NCBI GenBank assembly: GCA_964412195.1
Contig: CAYPNP010000050.1
Span: forward strand, 1-12,982
Source: CAYPNP01 sp964412195
GTDB taxonomy: Bacteria; Acidobacteriota; JAAYUB01
Reading direction: 5' to 3'
Length of the DNA: 12,982 nucleotides
Under the pieces are notes generated by a model. It worked only from the letters and a program-made list of their open reading frames with translations. It was not told the origin of the DNA and searched no databases. Of the stretch, positions 5,887 to 12,307 are shown in pieces. The translations under genes and the position numbers were made by a program. The first letter of the stretch is position 1, and each line of letters starts with the position of its first letter.

Positions 5887-7130
5887 TCTGCACGATCCAT
5901 CGGGGCAGCCGACAGATCGGCGGGTCCTGCATCGAACTGGCGTCGGACGGAAGCCGGATCCTGCTGGATTTCGGCCTGCCCCTCGACGAGCCGGAAGTGG
6001 GGCCCGCGCCCCGGGCGGCGCAAGCGCCGGAGCAGAGCCTGTTACCCATCGCCGGGTTGTACGGAGACGCACCGCCGGAGTTCGACGGCATCGTGCTGAG
6101 TCACGCCCATCCCGACCACCACGGGCTGCTGGGGTATGTCCATCCGGAGATCCCTGTCTTCGCCAATGCGGAGACCCAGGCGCTGTTGGCCATCGGCGCG
6201 TACTTCCAGCCGGACGCCAAACCGGTCAGGAACCTGCGGACCATCGCGGCGGGTGAGCCGTTCGCGGTGGGCGCGTTCAGGGTGACGCCGTACCTGATGG
6301 ACCATTCCGCTTACGGGGCTTTAGCGTTCCTCGTGGAGGCCGAAGGAAAGAGGGTGTTTTACAGTGGCGACTTTCGAGGGCACGGGCGGAAGCGCACCGT
6401 GTTCCAGCGTCTGCTGACGACGCCGCCTGCGCCAGTGGACGCGTTGATCCTGGAGGGTACAGCCCTCGGTCAGGCGGAGACGGGGCTGCACAGCGAGGCG
6501 GCGGTGCAGCGGGAGCTGGAGCGTCTGTTCCGGCAAAGGAGAGATCTGACTTTCGTCGCCTTCTCGTCCCAGAACGCCGACCGTGTGGTGTCCGTATACA
6601 AGGCCTGCCTGCGGACTGGCAAACTCTTCGTCATCGATCCCTACACGGCTTATGTGCTGTACAAGTTGGGCGGCCAATTGCCGCAATACGACTATCAAAT
6701 CGTTCGCATTTACTTTGCCCCGGGAGCGCACACGAAGCGGTTGGCGGAAAACGGAGACCTGTTCTGCTTCAAGGATGCCAAGATTAGCTTTCAAGAAATA
6801 CTCAGGCATCGGGATCGTGTGGTGATCAAGAACACGTACTCGATCCGGGAGAAATTCGCCCGCACCGAGACGCTCACCGGCGCAGCCCTGATATACAGCC
6901 AGTGGTGGGGCTACTTCGAGAACGAGCGGGCCTTCTGGTCCGCCCACAGCATCGAGCCCGTGCCGGTGCACGCCAGTGGACACGCTCATGTGGCCGATCT
7001 GCAGGCGCTTGCCCAGGCTCTGCACCCCCGCCGAATCATCCCTGTGCATACCCGCTATCCGGAATCGTATCAGAGGTTCTTTGGTGAGTCGGTCGTAGTT
7101 CTTCGGGATGGTCAGCCTTTAGAAATATGA
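5883..7130 (+). CDS. Metallo-beta-lactamase fold hydrolase, RNase J/beta-CASP-like
   Basis: The 415-aa enzyme has the full set of MBL metal motifs: HAHPDHH (His74, His76, Asp78, His79), His141 in MDHSAYGA, and Asp163 in FYSGDF. Features of the beta-CASP nucleases follow: ILEGTA (Glu191, motif A position), FVAFSSQNADRV, HASGHA (His363, His367) and IIPVHT (His389). The GGSCIEL and HASGHA/PVHT elements are closest to RNase J-type ribonucleases, but the protein lacks the extra C-terminal domain of the roughly 550-aa housekeeping enzyme. I chose the ATG at 5883 because it overlaps the previous stop (ATGA) and gives the normal family start; upstream residues in frame are unlike the family. Coupled translation with the PD-(D/E)XK-like gene suggests the two proteins work together. 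RNA as substrate is likely but inferred. Confidence 0.85.
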   Translation: MICTIHRGSRQIGGSCIELASDGSRILLDFGLPLDEPEVGPAPRAAQAPEQSLLPIAGLYGDAPPEFDGIVLSHAHPDHHGLLGYVHPEIPVFANAETQALLAIGAYFQPDAKPVRNLRTIAAGEPFAVGAFRVTPYLMDHSAYGALAFLVEAEGKRVFYSGDFRGHGRKRTVFQRLLTTPPAPVDALILEGTALGQAETGLHSEAAVQRELERLFRQRRDLTFVAFSSQNADRVVSVYKACLRTGKLFVIDPYTAYVLYKLGGQLPQYDYQIVRIYFAPGAHTKRLAENGDLFCFKDAKISFQEILRHRDRVVIKNTYSIREKFARTETLTGAALIYSQWWGYFENERAFWSAHSIEPVPVHASGHAHVADLQALAQALHPRRIIPVHTRYPESYQRFFGESVVVLRDGQPLEI

Positions 7131-7220
7131 GGACTGTGAAGGCAATCGAAACGTACTCCGTCTTTTACCAATAGGGATGTATTTCCGCTTTCGATGGGCT
7201 GGGAAATATTGGAGGATGGC

Positions 7221-7886
7221 ATGGATGAGAAGAACAAAAAGCGAGCCTTTAACAGGGTCCTGAGCCCATTTCACGCAGGCACGGTCCCAGAGTTCGAAGG
7301 GGATCACGATCTCCGGGGGCATTGCGTGGAAGTGTTGAAAAAAGAACAGGACGTAATCCTGGCATCTGTTACCGTACCCCTCGATGACAGCTCCGCCTCC
7401 AAGATCCACTACGAGGAGGCCCTGCGGGTGCACATGACCCGCATCGTTTTGAGAGAGAGGCGGAAATGGAAACGGCAAGTGAGTAGGGAGCGTGCCAGGG
7501 AGAGCAGGACGACTGACATATTTCAGCAAACGCTGATGGCACTCCGAGCGACGGTCGAGGCGGGAGATACCCCTTGGCGAGCTTTGAAAGAAACGATAGG
7601 GTGGGGTGGGGGGGGCGTGATCGTGTCTGCCGACGCTATGCGTCCCCGAGGCGAGAGTGACTTTTTCTTACTGATGAACGATCCGCGACCGGTGGTATGG
7701 CTCATGGAAACGCTGCGCGATTCCGATGACAGCTTGGTTGGCTGGATGCGGGCGCATGCGATTTATGAAACGATTGCCAGAACTGCAGCCGATATTATGG
7801 GGAAACAAAACATGCTCCCTCCTGACGACAGGTTCTTGTTAATCGCTCTGATCGATAAACTGAAGGGTATTGGAGAACCGGAATAG
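7221..7886 (+). CDS. Hypothetical protein, last gene of the cargo set
   Basis: The 221-aa protein matches no family I recognise. It is mixed alpha/beta in appearance with a highly basic stretch at 78-96 (RERRKWKRQVSRERARE) that could bind nucleic acid. A Gly-rich turn GWGGGG at 127-132 is encoded by a run of eight G, and the C-terminal half looks helical. I start it at 7221 because GGAGG at 7211-7215 lies 5 nt upstream; an in-frame ATG at 7194 would place that site inside the gene. It follows the metallo-hydrolase by 90 nt and probably belongs to the same transcript. It ends 65 nt before the stop of the convergent coupling-protein gene. Function is not assignable from the sequence. Confidence 0.7.
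   Translation: MDEKNKKRAFNRVLSPFHAGTVPEFEGDHDLRGHCVEVLKKEQDVILASVTVPLDDSSASKIHYEEALRVHMTRIVLRERRKWKRQVSRERARESRTTDIFQQTLMALRATVEAGDTPWRALKETIGWGGGGVIVSADAMRPRGESDFFLLMNDPRPVVWLMETLRDSDDSLVGWMRAHAIYETIARTAADIMGKQNMLPPDDRFLLIALIDKLKGIGEPE
7608..7615 (+). repeat. Eight-G homopolymer inside a coding region
   Basis: The tract lies in the stretch GGGTGGGGTGGGGGGGGC (7599-7616) within the 221-aa hypothetical gene. Gain or loss of one G would shift the frame after residue 132. It could be a slippage site for phase variation or simply a Gly-codon cluster. Confidence 0.4.
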
Positions 7887-7951
7887 AAAGGCCGGATCAT
7901 CATTGTTGGGTTGATCAACTGAGAACCAACTCATCTTGGATTTTTGTCCTC
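7887..7951. other. Short convergent intergenic region
   Basis: These 65 bp separate the cargo set from the coupling-protein stop. They contain the palindrome GTTGATCAAC near 7910-7919 with loosely pairing GTTGG/CCAAC flanks, followed by TTTTTG further on. This is a poor candidate terminator; nothing stronger is seen. Confidence 0.3.
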
Positions 7952-9802
7952 TCATTGAAGCTGAGCCTGTCCGACTGTTGAAGGGGCCTCGGGTAGTTCA
8001 TCGAATTCCATGTTTCGATCAATAAAGTGCTCAATCTTTGCTTGGAAAAACTCCCGCGGAATTCCGACTTCGGATATCCCATATGCCGAAAACTTCACGA
8101 TGGCCCGGAAGTCGGGGATGTGCATGAACTCGGAGGGGAGCATCAACTTTTCGATCTTGTCCTGGTCGTTGATGGTCTTGCGGTCACCGATGTCCTTGGG
8201 GGAAAGCTGGCGGCCCTCCATTCGCTTGATGATCTCCCGCTCGCCGATGGAGCGGGAGAGGAACTCGGCCGTGTCGGGGTCATTCAAGCGCAGGAAGAAA
8301 CCGGTGTTGAAGTTGTTGTAGAAGGTCATCTTGTTGGGCTTGCCGTAGACGTCCTCGATCTTGCCCAGGTCCTGGTTGGCCACCACCAGGCCGGCGCCCT
8401 TGGAACGGCCCACCGTCAACAGTTCGAACAGCACCGAGATCTGGTCCAGGGAGCCGATCTCGTCGATGCAAAACCACAGTCGGCGACTTTCCTGCTGCGT
8501 TGTGTCCGGCAGGCTGAGGGTCTCCCGAATCATCAGGTCGAAGGCGAAGGTCATGAGCGGCCGGAAGGTCTCGGCATAGTTCTTGATGTTCAGGAGAAAC
8601 AGGTTGCCCGGGCCGGGGCGGCGGATGAAGTCGCGGAAGGAGAAGTCTCCGTCCAAATCGGTGACGAAGCGGAACCAGGAGATCTTCTCGGTGAGCGTCG
8701 AGATGACCGAGGCGGCCGGGCCGGAGCCCTTGCTCTCGATGTGCTTCAGGGCACCCCGGTCCTCCACGGGCAGGGTCTTGAGCTGGCGGATGATGTCCTC
8801 CAGGCCCTGGGAGAAGAAGTTCCAGATGTCGGCGTTGGTGCGGCAGCCTTGCGCGTGCAGGAAACGCAGCCCGGCGGCGAAGACGTCCTTGGCGGCGTTG
8901 TTCCAGAAGGGGTCGGCGTGGGTTTCGCGGGGCGGCTTGAAGACCACCTGGGAGATGATCTCGAAGTCGGGCGGGGTGCGGAGCTCGTTGAAGAAGCTCC
9001 AGCGCAGGGAGCGGGCGTCGAAGGGATAGAACACCTGGTCCGACTCCGGCTCGAAGTGCTTGGACAGGAATTCCCCCTTTACGTCGTAGACGATCATCTT
9101 CTCGGCGGTGCGGTGCGTCCGAATCCGCCCGCGCACCTGGGCGATGAACTGGTTGAAGAGGACGCTCTTGCCGGTGCCGGTGGTGCCCATGATGAGGATG
9201 TGCTTGGTCTCGAGATCGCGGGGGAAGGTCAGGCCGCAGATGGTGAGATGGTGACCTGCGTTCCCGCCCTCGGCCCGACAAGCCTCCTCCAGGGTTTTCT
9301 TCAATTGAGGCAGCGACACCTTGAAGGCCCCGCGCAGGAAGCGGGTGGTGGTCATGCGGCCGGAGGCGTAAACGAACACCAAGATGTAGGAGACGGTGAG
9401 CAGGTAGGCGGCGAAGGACCACCGGAAGATCCGGGCGACCTCGTTTTCGAAGCGGTCGATGTGCGGCCCGAACAGTTCACGGAGCTTCCGGCGGAAGGCG
9501 GAGCTGCGCACGGAGAGCGATCCGTTGAAGAGGGGCCGCAGCTCCGGGGAGACCATGACCTTGTTCTCCCGACCGAAGAGCCGGAAGGACGGCAGATAGT
9601 ATTTCAAAAGGGCGTTGGGGGGCAGCCCGAGCGAGGCGCCAGACGGAAACTTCAGCTCAAATTCGCGGAGATAGCTGCGACGGACGCCCACCCCGATGAC
9701 AATTACCTGGACCAGCAGGCCAAGCAGAAAGCCCAGCAGGATCAGCTTGTAATACATCTTGATGTCGGAGGTGATGGCCTCGTGGGCCTGGTAGCCACGC
9801 AT
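7952..9802 (-). CDS. traD: Type IV coupling protein, TraD/VirD4 family ATPase
   Basis: The 616-aa protein has two N-terminal membrane segments (about 18-40 and 129-146) with a periplasmic-sized stretch between them. The cytoplasmic ATPase follows: Walker A GTTGTGKS at 206-213, Walker B LWFCIDE ending at Asp447-Glu448, and the downstream VVANQDLGKIED motif. This is the TraD/TrwB-type coupling protein, a hexameric inner-membrane pump that brings the relaxase-DNA complex to the type IV secretion channel. The acidic tail (MEFDELPEAP) may serve in relaxosome contact. The ATG at 9802 has no clear Shine-Dalgarno; Met16 (9757) is an alternative, but both give the same first membrane helix. It is the last gene of the minus-strand transfer set, 129 bp after the relaxase stop, and that gap holds dispersed repeats. 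Confidence 0.95.
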   Translation of the reverse strand: MRGYQAHEAITSDIKMYYKLILLGFLLGLLVQVIVIGVGVRRSYLREFELKFPSGASLGLPPNALLKYYLPSFRLFGRENKVMVSPELRPLFNGSLSVRSSAFRRKLRELFGPHIDRFENEVARIFRWSFAAYLLTVSYILVFVYASGRMTTTRFLRGAFKVSLPQLKKTLEEACRAEGGNAGHHLTICGLTFPRDLETKHILIMGTTGTGKSVLFNQFIAQVRGRIRTHRTAEKMIVYDVKGEFLSKHFEPESDQVFYPFDARSLRWSFFNELRTPPDFEIISQVVFKPPRETHADPFWNNAAKDVFAAGLRFLHAQGCRTNADIWNFFSQGLEDIIRQLKTLPVEDRGALKHIESKGSGPAASVISTLTEKISWFRFVTDLDGDFSFRDFIRRPGPGNLFLLNIKNYAETFRPLMTFAFDLMIRETLSLPDTTQQESRRLWFCIDEIGSLDQISVLFELLTVGRSKGAGLVVANQDLGKIEDVYGKPNKMTFYNNFNTGFFLRLNDPDTAEFLSRSIGEREIIKRMEGRQLSPKDIGDRKTINDQDKIEKLMLPSEFMHIPDFRAIVKFSAYGISEVGIPREFFQAKIEHFIDRNMEFDELPEAPSTVGQAQLQ

Positions 9803-9810
9803 AGATCAGG

Positions 9811-9886
9811 ATTCACCACAGAGGCACGGAGGACACAGAGAGCAGAGAAGAGAATTGACCACGGATGGACACGGATGGACACCGAT
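9811..9886. repeat. Dispersed intergenic repeat (CACAGAGGCACGGAGG and CACGGATGGACACGGATGG motifs)
   Basis: ATTCACCACAGAGGCACGGA at 9811-9830 is followed by the 10-bp tandem ACGGATGGAC at 9861-9870 and 9871-9880, ending ACCGAT. Plus-strand translation gives FTTEARRTQR and HGWTRMDTD, strings often seen as spurious ORFs in environmental genomes (Acidobacteria, Verrucomicrobia, Desulfobacterota, from memory). It lies in the gap between the relaxase and coupling-protein genes and probably arrived as a repeat insertion. Confidence 0.7.
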
Positions 9887-9931
9887 TGGGAATTTGAATG
9901 ATTTGGATTCGAAGGTCATTGGGTAGTCCCT

Positions 9932-11389
9932 TCAGCGGTCGGGTGTCAGGGAGCGGGATGGGGCGAGATCCTTTTCACGGGATCGGGAGAGGTCGAGGTC
10001 CTTGTCGAAGGAGATCTCGGGGTCGGAGTGGCGCTTGAGCTCGAACTCATCCCGGAAGTTCCATTTCCGGCCGGTGTAGCGCTCCCAAAGCTGTTCCTTC
10101 AACCGGGCAAAATCCTCCCGCAACGCTTCATGACGTTCCGACAGCCGGTCCAGGTATTTCTCCAGGGTGCGGAGCAGAGGATAGACGTTTTCCTTGAACG
10201 TCAGCCGGTGAGTGTTTTCTCCAAGTCGCTCATCAAGCCGGCCACGAACTCGGTCACAATCCGCTCGCAGGCGTCCGGATCGGCTGGGAGTTCGATGGGG
10301 TTCGGCTTTTCGTCCCTGTTCAAGCCGGGCCATTTGCCGTTCCACTTGCTGGACTGCTGCCCGCTGTCGGCCTCGAGCGTCCGCAAGCGCGTGGACAATG
10401 CGATCCACCTCTCGTTCCACTCCGCCGCCCAGGTCGCGCAGGAAGTGCGCCAGGCCTCGTTCAGCCGCTCGATCCCCGTCGCGGACTGCCGCTCCAAGGC
10501 GTCCAGGCAGTCCCGCAGCTCCGCGCACCGCTCCCTCAGCTCCCCGTTCTCGCGAGAGAGTTGCCGGTTGGCCTCGCTCAACTCCCGCATCGCCGCCTCG
10601 TTCGCGGCCGCGCCGTCGAGCAGCTGCTCCAGCAGCCGCTGCTTCTCGCTCAAGAGTCGACGCGCTTCCTCTAACAGTGTTTCCTGCCTCCTGCAAACGC
10701 TCAGCAATTCGTCCTTTTTCAAGCGCGTCCCTCCGGATGTGGGTGGCTTCCACCGAGGCGCTTCGCCCGGTGGGCCGCTCCCCGATGATCTGGCGGATTT
10801 CGGAAGGAGACAGGCCTTCCCGGCGCAGTTGGCCGTAACGCCGCCGCCACTCGGCGAGCGAAATCTCCCGGCCTCCAACCGCCTCCCGATGGCGGCCGGC
10901 CGCCTGGTCGCGGGTCTGCTCCCGGCCCATCTCCCGCTGGTAGATCTTTGCCCACAGCTTATCGAACGATTCGAACTCCTTTCGTGTCAGATGGAGCTTC
11001 CGGCCGTCGAGCTTGCGGGCCGCCAGTAGAATATGAACATGGACGTGCTCGGTGTTGCGGTGCACCGCCAGCATGGCCGGATTGTCCCGGAAGTGCGACT
11101 TGTCGAGGAACTCCCGGGCCATGGCAAGCGCCTTGTCCGAAGAGACTTCTTTTTCGAATGACAGGATGACTCGGTAATCCCGGCGGTTGCCCCGCTCGCA
11201 GGCGGCCAGGCGGTCCATGTGCTGGGCCGCCGCGTGACGGCGGTCCCGGGCGGTGGCGCCCATGAGTTCGTGCTCGGGCACATGGCGGGCCTCCCAGCGG
11301 TCGCAGGCGCTCTCGCGGGTGATGTAGCGGGCGTTGGCTCCCGTCCCACCGGCCAGCTTCCCGCAGGTGACCTTGCACACGGAGCTCAT
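9932..11389 (-). CDS. Conjugative relaxase (VirD2/MobA-like, HxHxH type)
   Basis: In this 485-aa frame, residues 1-222 hold the relaxase domain: likely catalytic Tyr22 in NARYITRE and the metal motif EHVHVHI (His115, His117, His119), preceded by VHRNT. It should nick one strand at the origin of transfer and stay linked to its 5' end; a MOBP/VirD2-like class seems most likely. Residues about 223-396 are Arg/Gly/Ala-rich and unnatural-looking; here a second frame (10201-10722) carries the better coding signal. From about 397 the frame again looks natural, charged and helical (RTLEKYLDRLSERHEALRED). The frame has no stop throughout, so it should translate as one protein. Its ATG overlaps the mobC stop (ATGA), so the two are translationally coupled. 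MOB class and the real C-terminus are uncertain. Confidence 0.85.
   Translation of the reverse strand: MSSVCKVTCGKLAGGTGANARYITRESACDRWEARHVPEHELMGATARDRRHAAAQHMDRLAACERGNRRDYRVILSFEKEVSSDKALAMAREFLDKSHFRDNPAMLAVHRNTEHVHVHILLAARKLDGRKLHLTRKEFESFDKLWAKIYQREMGREQTRDQAAGRHREAVGGREISLAEWRRRYGQLRREGLSPSEIRQIIGERPTGRSASVEATHIRRDALEKGRIAERLQEAGNTVRGSASTLEREAAAAGAAARRRGRERGGDAGVERGQPATLSRERGAEGAVRGAAGLPGRLGAAVRDGDRAAERGLAHFLRDLGGGVEREVDRIVHALADARGRQRAAVQQVERQMARLEQGRKAEPHRTPSRSGRLRADCDRVRGRLDERLGENTHRLTFKENVYPLLRTLEKYLDRLSERHEALREDFARLKEQLWERYTGRKWNFRDEFELKRHSDPEISFDKDLDLSRSREKDLAPSRSLTPDR
10201..10722 (-). CDS. Coiled-coil protein encoded inside the relaxase gene in another frame
   Basis: A TTG start at 10722 is preceded by GGAGGG (10734-10729) at 6 nt spacing and opens a 173-aa protein. 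Residues 1-70 are a long amphipathic coiled coil (KKDELLSVCRRQETLLEEAR, then LLSEKQRLLEQLL and MRELSEANRQLSRENGELRE). A Trp-rich middle (AWRTSC, TWAAEWNERW) and a folded-looking tail ending EFVAGLMSDLEKTLTG follow. Codons in this frame end mostly in G or C, as in neighbouring genes, while the relaxase frame here puts the freer base elsewhere and reads Arg/Gly/Ala-rich. This points to selection on this frame. The layout recalls mobB nested in mobA of RSF1010, so a relaxosome accessory role is plausible. No sequence family was recognised. Alternatives are a pair of compensating frameshifts in one long relaxase, or a chance open frame. Confidence 0.6.
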   Translation of the reverse strand: MKKDELLSVCRRQETLLEEARRLLSEKQRLLEQLLDGAAANEAAMRELSEANRQLSRENGELRERCAELRDCLDALERQSATGIERLNEAWRTSCATWAAEWNERWIALSTRLRTLEADSGQQSSKWNGKWPGLNRDEKPNPIELPADPDACERIVTEFVAGLMSDLEKTLTG

Positions 11390-11682
11390 GGTCCAGACAA
11401 CTCCATCTCCAAGGCCGTCAGGCAGCGTCGGAAGGATTCCTTCACGTCCTCTGAGAAAACGCCCCGGTGCATCAGCATGACCGCCTGGTTGAGATTCACT
11501 CCGATCCGCTTGAGCTGGCGGACGGCCGCCTGGTCGTAGCGGTGGATCACGTCCCGTTCCAAGGCCGCCCGGCGGACGTAGGCGGACATGGAGAGCCCAA
11601 CCGCTGCTGATCTTTCCCGGATGGACCGTCGATCCGCCTCGCTGAGCCTCATTTCCAGGCGGTGCCGCACTGTCGTCCTCAT
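11386..11682 (-). CDS. mobC: MobC-like relaxosome accessory protein
   Basis: The 98-aa protein has an N-terminal ribbon-helix-helix-like part (RLEMRLSEADRRSIRERSAA, then GLSMSAYVRRAAL). The MobC signature LKRIGVNLNQ follows at about residues 57-66, with a helical tail. MobC proteins bind near the nic site and help melt the DNA for the relaxase. I chose the ATG at 11682, one base after the stop of the upstream gene; a TTG at 11691 in the same frame would overlap that gene and add three residues. No strong Shine-Dalgarno is seen, so translation is probably coupled to the upstream gene. Its own stop overlaps the relaxase start (ATGA), which supports a joint relaxosome unit. Confidence 0.85.
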   Translation of the reverse strand: MRTTVRHRLEMRLSEADRRSIRERSAAVGLSMSAYVRRAALERDVIHRYDQAAVRQLKRIGVNLNQAVMLMHRGVFSEDVKESFRRCLTALEMELSGP

Positions 11683-11683
11683 T

Positions 11684-12307
11684 TCATCCAAGGATTTTGC
11701 TCAGAATGTCGTTTACCTGCCATTTGTCCGCCGGTTTCACCAGTTGAATGACAGAGCTTTCCGTCTTGTCCACCAACCCGATGGCTCGGCCGAAGGGAGA
11801 CACTTTCAACCGACGGGTACACGTGATGGTGGCACCCCGGCCGGGGTCCAGGCCGACCACACCGGTGATCGAGTCGATGGAGACGAGCTCGCGGCCCAGG
11901 TAGGTGGCGATGGTCCAGCCCTTCTCCCGGTCCAGGATCCGGTTGTCGCGGCGCATCTTCTCCGTGAGCTTGAGCTGGTAAGTGTATTTCTTGACCTGGC
12001 CCTCGGTCCGCTCCCCCGTCTCCACCGTCACCAGGCCGGACTGTTCCAATTCCTCCAGGTGCTTGTAGTTCTTGTGGAGGTAGTCCGCCAGGCTGAGCTT
12101 CATCCGGGCCAGCAGCTTCTGGTTGACCTCGCCGCCGGAGGTGAGCATGAGGAAGCAGCCTTCCTGCTGCCACCAGTCCGGGGTGTCCGCGTAGTGCCGC
12201 CGGATCGTCTCGGCGGCTGCCTCCTTGGCAAGGGCCTGGGCGGGTGCATCCTGGGCCAGGCAGAACACGCCGGCAACAATGACGATGGAAAACAACAATG
12301 CTTTCAT
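11684..12307 (-). CDS. Exported hypothetical protein in the transfer operon
   Basis: The 207-aa product starts with a signal peptide (Lys2, hydrophobic core LLFSIVIVAGVFCLA, likely cleavage in DAPAQALA near residues 24-26). The Cys at 16 lies too early and in the wrong context for a convincing lipobox. The mature part holds DYLHKNYKHLEELEQSGLVT and KKYTYQLKLTEKM, which look like a winged-helix-style helix pair with wing, unusual for an exported protein. A beta-rich C-terminus follows. The ATG at 12307 has GGAGG at 12319-12315, 7 nt away, and overlaps the stop of the ATPase gene (ATGA). In IncP-like transfer operons a pilin gene follows the ATPase, but this protein is not pilin-like. An envelope component of the mating channel is a guess from position only. 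Confidence 0.75.
   Translation of the reverse strand: MKALLFSIVIVAGVFCLAQDAPAQALAKEAAAETIRRHYADTPDWWQQEGCFLMLTSGGEVNQKLLARMKLSLADYLHKNYKHLEELEQSGLVTVETGERTEGQVKKYTYQLKLTEKMRRDNRILDREKGWTIATYLGRELVSIDSITGVVGLDPGRGATITCTRRLKVSPFGRAIGLVDKTESSVIQLVKPADKWQVNDILSKILG

Noticed and set aside
8027..9901. 624-aa plus-strand open frame opposite the coupling-protein gene
   Set aside because: It is the mirror of a GC-rich traD gene with full motifs; its Gly/Val/Glu-rich translation has no domain and it runs into the dispersed repeat.
10028..11029. 333-aa plus-strand frame opposite the relaxase
   Set aside because: Shadow of the relaxase and nested frames; no start signal or domain.
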